64,000 nt of DNA from Castellaniella denitrificans (lineage in GTDB: Bacteria; Pseudomonadota; Gammaproteobacteria; Burkholderiales; Burkholderiaceae_B), in assembly GCF_027214045.1 (NCBI RefSeq), contig NZ_JAPWHE010000005.1:124001-188000 (forward strand). The letters are read 5' to 3'. The translations under genes and the position numbers were made by a program. Below the pieces are notes generated by a model. It saw only the letters and a program-made list of their open reading frames with translations. It had not been told where the DNA came from and did not search any database. Shown here one piece after another: positions 9,417 to 15,921 of this stretch (position 1 is the first letter of the stretch; the number at the start of each line of letters is the position of its first letter).

Positions 9417-9587
9417 ATGCAGTTCCCGTTCTACCCTATCGGCACCCACGGCGTTCCCTGCGTCAGCCCCCGGGGCTGCGTGCGCATCCATCGCTGGAAT
9501 CCCCGTGCGCCGACCCCGAACCGCTCTTTCGGTCCCTGCAGCCCCGCGCCTGAATCGGCGGCGCCGGACTACGCCCTGGAGCATTGA
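9417..9587 (+). CDS. Possible 56-residue small protein upstream of the GhrA-like gene
   Basis: A short frame from the ATG at 9417 (GGAG at 9405-9408, eight bases upstream) to a TGA four bases before the next gene. Its third codon positions are strongly G/C (roughly four in five), like real genes here. The peptide is rich in Pro, Arg and Cys (three cysteines, GVPCVSPRGCVRIHRW) and matches nothing I know. It could be a small protein, a translated leader or chance. Without it, 9321-9591 would be empty apart from the stem-loop at 9385. Confidence 0.3.
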   Translation: MQFPFYPIGTHGVPCVSPRGCVRIHRWNPRAPTPNRSFGPCSPAPESAAPDYALEH

Positions 9588-9591
9588 CGCC

Positions 9592-10524
9592 ATGGACATC
9601 GTTTTCGCCTCGGAACTGGAACCCGATCCCCAGGCCTGGGTGGCGGCGCTGCGCGACGCCTTGCCCGAAGCCCGGGTGCGTCTGTGGGGCGATGAGCATT
9701 CCGATGGCCAGGCCGATTTCGCCGTGGTGTGGGCGCCGCCGATCGACCTGTTCGCCCGCGAACCCCGGCTGCGCGCCCTGTTCAATCTGGGCGCCGGAGT
9801 CGACGCCCTGCTGCGCCTTCCGGGTCTGCCGCCCGGCCTTCCCCTGGTGCGTCTCGAAGACGGCGGCATGGCGGTGCAGATGGCGGAATACACGCTCTAC
9901 CATCTGCTGCGCGAATCGCGCGATTTCGGACGCTACGAACGCCAGCAGGCCGGAGGGCTCTGGCAGCCCCTAGACGATATCGATCGCGACGCCTGGACCG
10001 TCGGTGTCCTGGGCGCCGGGGCGATGGGCGCTCGGGTCGCCCAGGCCTGCGCCGCGCTGGAATACCCGACGGCGGTCTGGTCGCGCAGCGGCCGCGCCGT
10101 GCCGGGGGTCGAGTCCTTCGGCGGCGAGGCGGGCCTGGCCGCGTTCCTGGCGCGCACGCGCGTGCTGGTGAACGCATTGCCGCTGACCGACGCCACACGG
10201 GGCATCCTGTGCGGCCGCACTTTCGACCAGTTGCGACCCGATGCCCTGGTGATCAACATCGCCCGGGGCGGGCATCTGGTCGAAGCCGACCTGCTGGCGG
10301 CCCTGGACGACGGCCGATTGCGGGCAGCGGCCCTGGATGTCTTCGAACGCGAACCTTTGCCGCCCGGCCATCCTTTCTGGGCCGATCCGCGCATCCGCAT
10401 CACGCCCCACATCGCGGGCGCCAGCCTGATGGATCGGACGGTACGCCAGATCGCCGGCAAGATCCGTGCCCTGGACCGGGGCGAGGCGATCTCCGGCATC
10501 GTGGACCGGGACCGGCAGTACTGA
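9592..10524 (+). CDS. ghrA: Glyoxylate/hydroxypyruvate reductase A-like D-2-hydroxyacid dehydrogenase
   Basis: The product is 310 residues. The D-isomer 2-hydroxyacid dehydrogenase fold has its NAD(P) motif GVLGAGAMGARVA at about residues 139-151. INIARGGHLVE carries the substrate-binding arginine, and the ERE..PPGHPFW and TPHIAG segments carry the catalytic Glu and His. The unusual N-terminal catalytic half (FNLGAGVD, MAEYTLYHLLRE) matches the GhrA group that reduces glyoxylate and hydroxypyruvate. The ATG at 9592 gives the family start (MDIVFASELEPD). The stop overlaps the next lipoprotein gene by one base (TGATG). Glycolate oxidase at the window start makes glyoxylate metabolism a reasonable local theme, but the two are 9 kb apart. 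Confidence 0.88.
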   Translation: MDIVFASELEPDPQAWVAALRDALPEARVRLWGDEHSDGQADFAVVWAPPIDLFAREPRLRALFNLGAGVDALLRLPGLPPGLPLVRLEDGGMAVQMAEYTLYHLLRESRDFGRYERQQAGGLWQPLDDIDRDAWTVGVLGAGAMGARVAQACAALEYPTAVWSRSGRAVPGVESFGGEAGLAAFLARTRVLVNALPLTDATRGILCGRTFDQLRPDALVINIARGGHLVEADLLAALDDGRLRAAALDVFEREPLPPGHPFWADPRIRITPHIAGASLMDRTVRQIAGKIRALDRGEAISGIVDRDRQY

Positions 10525-11255
10525 TGCCCGGCACGCGCCTCCGGAAATCCGTCCGCTGGCGCGCATGGTGGCTGGCCGGCCTGCTGGCGCTGGCCGGTTG
10601 CGCGGCGCCGTCCGACCCGGGGCTGCACGGCGAGTCCATGTCAGCCGACCAGTTCGCCCAGAGCGACATCAACCGGCTGCAGTCCCTGGCGATGCGTGAC
10701 AATCTGGACAGCCTGGACCGGTTGCTGGAAAAGCTGTACCGGCGCAATCCCGGAGAATGGCGCAAGGCCGGATTCACGGACCTGAAGACCGCCCTGGAGC
10801 AGGGCCGCGCGCGTATCCGCCGGGGCGAAGTGCCGAAGGAACTGGACGGCTTGCGGGACATCGAGGTGCTGTCTGTCGCCATGGATCCGCGCTACCCCGG
10901 GGACCGGGTCGCGGCCTTTGTCCTGGGCCTGTCCAGCATGATCATCGCCGCGCATGGCGGACTGACCCGTTTCCATGTCGGCGATTCCGTCCAGGCGCGG
11001 CACGTCTTCAACGCCGCCCGCAACGTCGAGACGGCGGCCTGGATGCTGTCCAGCCGGCGTGACGCCCAGGGGCGTCCGCTGCTGCTGTCCAATGAACTGG
11101 GCGACGGCGTGGCCAACCTGAGTTTCGAACGCGAGTTCGGCCGGATCATCGCTCGTCTGGACCTGGAGGCCTCGTTGCAGGACGAGAGCTTGCGGCGTAT
11201 CGGCATCAACTACGTGCAGGGCCTGCTGTTCTTCAATTTCCTGCCGGTGCGTTGA
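10524..11255 (+). CDS. Predicted lipoprotein of unknown function
   Basis: A 243-residue protein with a type II signal (RWRAWWLAGLLALAGC) and lipidation at C26. The mature part is helical and contains DPRYPGDRVAAFVLGLSSMI, a conserved-looking segment also found in hypothetical lipoproteins of Burkholderiales, and SNELGDGVANLSFEREFGRI. No catalytic motif is recognised. It overlaps the stop of the GhrA-like gene by one base, so the two are translationally coupled, though no functional link is evident. Confidence 0.78.
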   Translation: MPGTRLRKSVRWRAWWLAGLLALAGCAAPSDPGLHGESMSADQFAQSDINRLQSLAMRDNLDSLDRLLEKLYRRNPGEWRKAGFTDLKTALEQGRARIRRGEVPKELDGLRDIEVLSVAMDPRYPGDRVAAFVLGLSSMIIAAHGGLTRFHVGDSVQARHVFNAARNVETAAWMLSSRRDAQGRPLLLSNELGDGVANLSFEREFGRIIARLDLEASLQDESLRRIGINYVQGLLFFNFLPVR

Positions 11256-11279
11256 CGCCGCCGGATCGCCAGGCCTGTC

Positions 11280-12362
11280 TCAGGCTGCCGTGGCGGCCTG
11301 GCGAGCCAGTCTGCCGGTGCTTTCCAGGCGCAGCGCGCCGTATTCCAGCGGTTCGATGAAACGGGCCGGAATTGCCTGAATGCCGCCGATGGCGCCGCAC
11401 AGGGCCCCGGTCAGCATCGCACGGGCCTGGTTCTGGCCTCCGCCGTTGACGGCGTGCAGGACGGCCGACTCGAAATCATCCTGGAAGCGGCCGGCCAGAT
11501 AGTAGGCGGCGGGAAATTGGTGGTAGACCGCACAGGGCATGCCATACACCAGCGAGGCCTTCCAGGCCGGTTCGACCCGGATGTCCGGATCCTGGGCGGC
11601 GCGCACGACGCCGGACACCGTCAGCAGCGCGTCCGGCGAAGGAAACTGGCCGGCGGTGCGCGGCGACTCGGGGCCTGGCGGCGGCGTGTTTTCCCCGGTC
11701 GATGTGACACTGTGGAAGGGCAGGGAACCGTCACGCACCAGAGTCATCAGCCTGTCGGATGTGGCCGCGTCCAGCGGCTCGCCGCGGACCAGGCTGCCCA
11801 GCACGCAGCCGTAGGCCACGGTCATCGCCAGGACCGTGGTGTCGTATTGGGTCAGCGCCGCATTCGTCGCGCAGTGGCGCGCCAGGTCGGCCGGGCGGCG
11901 GGCGTAGCGCACGGCCAGGGCCAGGATGCGCTCGGCGGCTTCTGTGGTGTCGGCCAGGCCGGCCACCTGTCCCCAGGGCAGGCCCTGGCCCACGCGCAGG
12001 CGCCAGGCCTCGCGGATCGACTGGCTGGTGTAGCCGCCCGGCCCGTTCAGGGGCGTGCCGTCCAGCAGGGGGAACAAGTCCTCGTCCAGCCGGCGGCAGA
12101 AGTCCGGCTCGTCGTATCCGCCGCAGGCGTCCAGCGATCCGGTCAGCAGGTCCAGGATGAAGCCGGCCTGGCCTGACTGGCCGGCCCGCAGACCCGCGTG
12201 ATAACGGTCGGGGCGGGGATCCGTGTAGCCGTCGATCCAGTCGCCGTAGTCGCGCCGCAGGGCGTCCAGGTCGTAGTACCAGTGTGGTCCCAGGGCCAGG
12301 GCGTCGCCGACATAGGCGCCGATCAGGGCGCCTTGGGCGCGTTGTTCAAGGGTGGGTGCCAT
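11280..12362 (-). CDS. ADP-ribosylglycohydrolase-family protein with altered metal site
   Basis: A 360-residue protein of the ADP-ribosylglycohydrolase/J1-crystallin fold. The N-terminal block RAQGALIGAYVGDALALGPHW and the C-terminal block GALCGAIGGIQAIP are typical. In active enzymes the dinuclear magnesium site uses a T-D-D near the N terminus and a D-x-D in a GGDTD-like loop. Here the corresponding loop reads NGGGQNQARAML, with Q/N in place of both aspartates, and the N-terminal equivalent reads YTDPRPDRY. It is therefore probably not a classical ADP-ribosyl hydrolase and may be a pseudoenzyme or have another substrate. It stands alone on the minus strand, with a decayed GGDEF fragment just upstream. 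Confidence 0.82.
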   Translation of the reverse strand: MAPTLEQRAQGALIGAYVGDALALGPHWYYDLDALRRDYGDWIDGYTDPRPDRYHAGLRAGQSGQAGFILDLLTGSLDACGGYDEPDFCRRLDEDLFPLLDGTPLNGPGGYTSQSIREAWRLRVGQGLPWGQVAGLADTTEAAERILALAVRYARRPADLARHCATNAALTQYDTTVLAMTVAYGCVLGSLVRGEPLDAATSDRLMTLVRDGSLPFHSVTSTGENTPPPGPESPRTAGQFPSPDALLTVSGVVRAAQDPDIRVEPAWKASLVYGMPCAVYHQFPAAYYLAGRFQDDFESAVLHAVNGGGQNQARAMLTGALCGAIGGIQAIPARFIEPLEYGALRLESTGRLARQAATAA

Positions 12363-12399
12363 GCCGGATCCTCTGTCGTGTCCGATGTCCAGGCGGAGG

Positions 12400-12500
12400 G
12401 ACCGCCATGGGCGTGCACCCGGTTGCGACCGCTGCGCTCGGCCAGGTGCATCGCCTGGTCAGCATACGCCAAAAAAGCAGCAGGGCGTCGCCCTGGTGTG
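12400..12500 (-). pseudogene. Scar of a GGDEF-domain gene (last ~30 codons)
   Basis: Minus-strand translation of about 12455-12400 gives YADQAMHLAERSGRNRVHAH, the very conserved end of a diguanylate cyclase domain. Immediately upstream, in the next frame, HQGDALLL matches the preceding part of the same domain; the two frames are separated by a T6 run (A6 at 12472-12477 on the plus strand). The rest of the domain, including the GGDEF motif, is absent, replaced by the stop end of the 12515-13273 gene. It is a deletion scar with a frameshift, not a functional gene. Confidence 0.65.
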
Positions 12501-12514
12501 GCTGCGCAGGCCGG

Positions 12515-13273
12515 TCAGTCCGCCGGAGCGTGCCTGGCCTGTTGCCAGGCCAGCACGGCCCGGGTGGCCTGCGCCATGATGCGGTCGTGGCGTTCTTTCG
12601 GCCATGCCTGGCGCAGCGAGGCGAACAGACATTGTGTGCCGGATTGGGCCTGCTCATTGACGCCGGGGTCTTCCAGCAGGCGGATCTGGATGTGGGCCAG
12701 CGTATCGGCGACCAGGCGCCAGCCCAGTTCCGGCATGCCTTTATCCAGGGCCAGCAACTGGCTGCCCAACGTCTGGATGACGGGTTCGACCGATTCCAGG
12801 CTTTCGCCCGCCCCCATGGCGTGCCACAGGGCCAGGTGGATCTGGCGGCGCAGCGCGATCTTGAAGTCGATGGCGGCGGTTTCGACGGCGTTCAGTCTTT
12901 CGAATTGCTGTTGAAAGCGGGCTTCGCCCGCAGGGTCCAGGCCGGTGCGCAGGGCCCCGATCAGCGCGGTCAGCGGGGGGATCGCCTGAATGCCGAAAGC
13001 CTGACTGAAGGCCAGGCCCCATTGGTCCAGTCCAGCCAGCAGCAGCGCCATCCGCAGGGCGCGCGCTTCGGTGTCCGGGTCGGACCGGGTCCAGTCCAGG
13101 CACTGCGCGCGCAGCGTGTCCAGCGGGAACGGGGACGATTCCGCCGCCGCGTGACGAAAGGCGCGGGTGAAAGCGTCCCGGGCCAGGTCGGCGGCCTGAG
13201 CCTGGACCCCGGGCGGGGCCAGCGCGGCCAACGGGTCGTCGAGGTCCGTGTCCTGTCTGGTTGGTCTGGTCAT
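12515..13273 (-). CDS. Conserved hypothetical all-helical protein
   Basis: A 252-residue protein with no signal peptide or membrane segment, rich in Ala, Leu and Gln, that looks all-alpha (for example ETAAIDFKIALRRQIHLALWHAM). I recognise no family. The ATG at 13273 is the first possible start. A GGDEF remnant follows directly downstream. One possibility is that this gene is the surviving N-terminal sensory part, or a neighbour, of a former diguanylate cyclase gene, but the protein ends with its own TGA and looks complete. Confidence 0.6.
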   Translation of the reverse strand: MTRPTRQDTDLDDPLAALAPPGVQAQAADLARDAFTRAFRHAAAESSPFPLDTLRAQCLDWTRSDPDTEARALRMALLLAGLDQWGLAFSQAFGIQAIPPLTALIGALRTGLDPAGEARFQQQFERLNAVETAAIDFKIALRRQIHLALWHAMGAGESLESVEPVIQTLGSQLLALDKGMPELGWRLVADTLAHIQIRLLEDPGVNEQAQSGTQCLFASLRQAWPKERHDRIMAQATRAVLAWQQARHAPAD

Positions 13274-13439
13274 TTAAATTCGGATGGATGGGCTTGTCAG
13301 GCAAGGCGCAAACCGCAGCGATCGCGGTGCTGTCGCGAGGACTCGCCACGCGGCATGGCGAGGCCAAACGCCGAAGGTAAAGATCGGTATCAGCCAGACA
13401 GGACACCATGCGGGCATCGGTCATGGCGCCCGCATTGTC

Positions 13440-13766
13440 TCATGGTTTGACGATGAGACCGTTGTGCACCTGGGTGACGCCCTTGACCGATCGGGCCAGC
13501 GCGCCCGCGCGGTCCTTCTCGTGCTGGGACTTGGCGAAACCCGACAGTTGCACGATGCCGCCGTCGATCGTCTTGACGCTGATGTTGGCAGCCGAGGTGT
13601 CGGGATCGTTGGCCAGCTTGGCCTTGACCTCCGCCGTGACGGCCGAGCCGTCGATGTACTGGCCGACGGTTTCCTGTTTCCGGGCCACGGAGCAGCCCGA
13701 GATCATGACGGTGGCCGCGCCGGCCATCACGGCGATGGCGATGATGCGAGTGACATTCGATTGCAT
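13440..13766 (-). CDS. BON-domain lipoprotein (OsmY-like)
   Basis: A 108-residue protein with a type II signal ending ISGC, lipidation at C25. Then comes one BON domain (about residues 38-108): ITAEVKAKL-like SAVTAEVKAKLANDPDT, ISVKTIDGGIVQLSGFAKS and VKGVTQVHNGLIVK. BON domains bind phospholipid or envelope surfaces; OsmY and DolP are relatives. It is a periplasm-facing envelope stress protein by family. It is monocistronic and divergent from the CigR-like gene, sharing a 180-base upstream region. Confidence 0.88.
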   Translation of the reverse strand: MQSNVTRIIAIAVMAGAATVMISGCSVARKQETVGQYIDGSAVTAEVKAKLANDPDTSAANISVKTIDGGIVQLSGFAKSQHEKDRAGALARSVKGVTQVHNGLIVKP

Positions 13767-13947
13767 GATGTGCGTCCTTGTGGAAAGGTCGGATGGGTGA
13801 GCGTGGGATGCGAAATCACATTAACACGGGGCGGGCGCGGACAGGTGTTCGGGTGTTTTCGATATTTCAAGTGGATACAAGGTGGCGGCATGCCCGTCAT
13901 GAGATGTTCTATGCTGGAGCGGTCCATGCACATGAAAGGATCCCGGG

Positions 13948-14511
13948 ATGAAACGACGGACGATTTTGTTCACTGCGATGGTTGCGGGCAGTGTCTGGGC
14001 GCTTGGCGTCCGGGCGGCGCCCCCGGAAGGCCGGGGACAAGGGCACGGCGGGCCTCATGGCAATGGCGGCGGATCCGGCAAGGGGGCCAATCCCGGCAAA
14101 GGCAATGCCGGCCAGGGCAATGCCGGCGGATCGCGCCGGCCGATGGACGACGACTCGCATGGCCGGCATCGTGAATACTTCGATGACCGCAGGGATGATC
14201 AGGGCCGGCTGCGCGATGGCGATGCGTATGCCGGGCTCGTCTATGCGGGAATCACCGCGGCGCTGGCCCGGCGTTATGCGCTCGATGCAGGCCTCGGGGG
14301 ATATGAGGCGCTGCCGCCGGGGATCCGCAAGAACCTGGCGAGAGGCAAGCCGCTGCCGCCGGGCATCGCCAAGAAAATGGTGCCAGGCCCGCTGCTGGGC
14401 CGGCTCCCCCGGTACGATGGCTACGAATGGCGCGTGGCGGGCGCCGACCTGATCCTGATCTCGGTCGCGACCGCCGTGGTGGCGGACGTGTTGTACGACG
14501 TGTTCGATTGA
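13948..14511 (+). CDS. CigR/RcnB-like exported protein
   Basis: A 187-residue protein. A signal peptide (about 1-23, cut after VRA-AP) is followed by a Gly/His/Asn-rich low-complexity stretch (about 25-62) and then a C-terminal region with the repeated element LPPGIRKNLARGKPLPPGIAKK and PRYDGYEWRVAGADLILIS, ending in a hydrophobic helix. This layout matches the CigR anti-virulence-regulator family (C-terminal RcnB-like fold). The Gly/His-rich segment could bind metal, but this is not shown. An SD-like AAAGGA lies about 8 bases before the ATG. Confidence 0.7.
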   Translation: MKRRTILFTAMVAGSVWALGVRAAPPEGRGQGHGGPHGNGGGSGKGANPGKGNAGQGNAGGSRRPMDDDSHGRHREYFDDRRDDQGRLRDGDAYAGLVYAGITAALARRYALDAGLGGYEALPPGIRKNLARGKPLPPGIAKKMVPGPLLGRLPRYDGYEWRVAGADLILISVATAVVADVLYDVFD

Positions 14512-14543
14512 GCAACGCGCGCGGGGCGCGCCATGACGCGCCT

Positions 14544-15419
14544 TTATTTCCGGCGTCCGTTGGACAAGGCCACGTAGATGCCGCTGGCGGCGATCATCAG
14601 CGCGCCGGCGTAGAACCAGCCATCGGGGATTTCATTCCAGAAAAACCAGCCGAGCAGCCCCGCCGAGATCAGGCCGAAATAATCGAACGGGGCCACGGCC
14701 GACGCGGGCGCGATACGGAACGCCTGGGTGATCAGTCCCAGTCCCGCCGTGCTGCAGAGGGCGATTCCGATGAAGCCGGGCAGGTGTGCCCAATCGATCG
14801 GTTTCCAGACGAAGGCCAGCGGCAGGCTGGCGAACACCAACTGCCCGAAGACGATGTAGAACATCGTCGTGATCATGCTTTCGCGTGCCCCGATGCGTTT
14901 TGCGCTGACCATCATGATGGCGTAGCCGAGCGCGGTCGCCAGCGGCAGTAGGGCGGCCCACTGGATGTTGCCGGGGCTGGGCCGGACGATGACCATGACG
15001 CCGGCCAATCCGGCGCATATGGCCATCCATCCGCCTTTCGAGACCTTTTCTCCGAGGAATACGACGGAAATGGCGGTCACGAACAGCGGCGCGCAGAACG
15101 CCACGGCGGTGTTCTCGGCCAGCGGAAGCATCGTCAGGCCCAGATAAAAGCAGAAAGCGGCGGCCACGTTCAGGGCGCCGCGCAGCAGATGCACGCCCAG
15201 GTGCCGGGTGCGCAGCGCCCTGTGTCCGCCCAGAAACAGCACCAGCGCGGTGACCAGGGGGAGGGCGATGAGCGCGCGCAGGAAAAGAATCTGGATGGGG
15301 GGATAGGAAGCGCCCAGCCACTTGGCCAGGCCATCGCTGAGGGTCAGGCTGAATATGCCGGCCAGAATGCAGCCGATGCCGGCCCGGATGCCGCTTTGAG
15401 GTGATGCCGCGGTGCTCAT
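14544..15419 (-). CDS. EamA/DMT-family transporter
   Basis: A 291-residue membrane protein with ten predicted segments in two EamA repeats of about 140 residues each (FSLTLSDGLAKWLGASY..., then ALGYAIMMVSAKRIGAR...). The GEKVSKGGWMAICAGLAGV element ends repeat one. Members of this drug/metabolite exporter family export amino acids or other small molecules; the substrate is unknown. The ATG at 15419 is preferred; a longer in-frame start at 15497 would run into tRNA-Met. Confidence 0.9.
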   Translation of the reverse strand: MSTAASPQSGIRAGIGCILAGIFSLTLSDGLAKWLGASYPPIQILFLRALIALPLVTALVLFLGGHRALRTRHLGVHLLRGALNVAAAFCFYLGLTMLPLAENTAVAFCAPLFVTAISVVFLGEKVSKGGWMAICAGLAGVMVIVRPSPGNIQWAALLPLATALGYAIMMVSAKRIGARESMITTMFYIVFGQLVFASLPLAFVWKPIDWAHLPGFIGIALCSTAGLGLITQAFRIAPASAVAPFDYFGLISAGLLGWFFWNEIPDGWFYAGALMIAASGIYVALSNGRRK

Positions 15420-15486
15420 GGAACGCTGGTGGGGCCGAATGCAATGGAAAAGGCCTAGCGAGTGATCGCTAGGCCCTTGGTATTTT

Positions 15487-15563
15487 TGGTGGCGCATCCC
15501 TGATTCGAACAGGGGACCTGCGGATTATGATTCCGTCGCTCTAACCGGCTGAGCTAATGCGCC
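15487..15563 (-). tRNA. tRNA-Met (anticodon CAT)
   Basis: A 77-nt minus-strand cloverleaf: GGCGCAT (15563 to 15557) pairs with ATGCGCC (15497 to 15491), then A and an encoded CCA. The D arm is TAGCTCAGCCGGTTAGAGC, the anticodon loop ATCATAA, and the T arm contains GTTCGAATC. CAT is read as elongator Met. A lysidine-modified tRNA-Ile2 is the alternative that sequence alone cannot fully exclude; the acceptor stem looks Met-like. Confidence 0.92.
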
Positions 15564-15624
15564 AAAGCACGCCATTATAGGGGCGGAATTTTTGGTGCGC
15601 AAGTCGCCCGGAATCTTTGTGTTG

Positions 15625-15668
15625 GTGCAACGTGAGCATGTCCGGTCTGTGCAAAGTAGAAATGTCCG
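15625..15668 (+). repeat. Two tandem imperfect 20-bp repeats resembling an IS21-family terminus
   Basis: GTGCAACGTGAGCATGTCCG (15625-15644) and GTGCAAAGTAGAAATGTCCG (15649-15668) are 24 bases apart and agree at 15 of 20 positions. Multiple short terminal repeats of this GTGCAA...ATGTCC form occur at the ends of IS21-family elements, where the transposase binds. No istA or istB lies nearby, so this would be a solo end left by deletion or excision. The family assignment rests on memory of such termini and is uncertain. Confidence 0.45.
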
Positions 15669-15734
15669 CTTCAATGGGAAGGGCCAGACCATCGAAGCGG
15701 GCAGGGACGATGATCACGATGAGCCAGAAATGCG

Positions 15735-15868
15735 AAGGCCCCGCCTTTTGGCGGGGCCTTGCTGCCGCTGTGGGCAGCAGCACCGCATGGGAGCGGTGCA
15801 AAGTCAACGCCCTGAGGCGTGATGGACTACCGTCAGGTAGTGATTCCAGTATAGATCGCGCGGGAATC
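15735..15868. other. Run of six consecutive stem-loops
   Basis: Six perfect stems follow one another: AAGGCCCCGCC/GGCGGGGCCTT (15735-15760), GCTGCC/GGCAGC (15761-15778), CACCGC/GCGGTG (15781-15798), ACGCC/GGCGT with loop CTGA (15807-15820), ACTACC/GGTAGT with loop GTCA (15826-15841) and GATTCC/GGAATC (15842-15868). The first, with a short T4 loop, could terminate transcription. The rest have no T tails. The stretch lies between the IS-like repeats and the end of the minus-strand GltB-like gene and codes for nothing I can support. It could be a structured RNA, an array of terminators, or a transposon-derived end. Confidence 0.5.
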
Positions 15869-15921
15869 CAGACCATAGGTGAATTCCCTAGGAAATAGGC
15901 CAGGCCGGTTCGCGGCCCGTT

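Noticed and set aside
15541-15876. Minus-strand 111-codon frame through the stem-loop array
   Set aside because: It begins inside the array and reads into tRNA-Met; the translation has no family signature and inverted repeats explain the sequence better.
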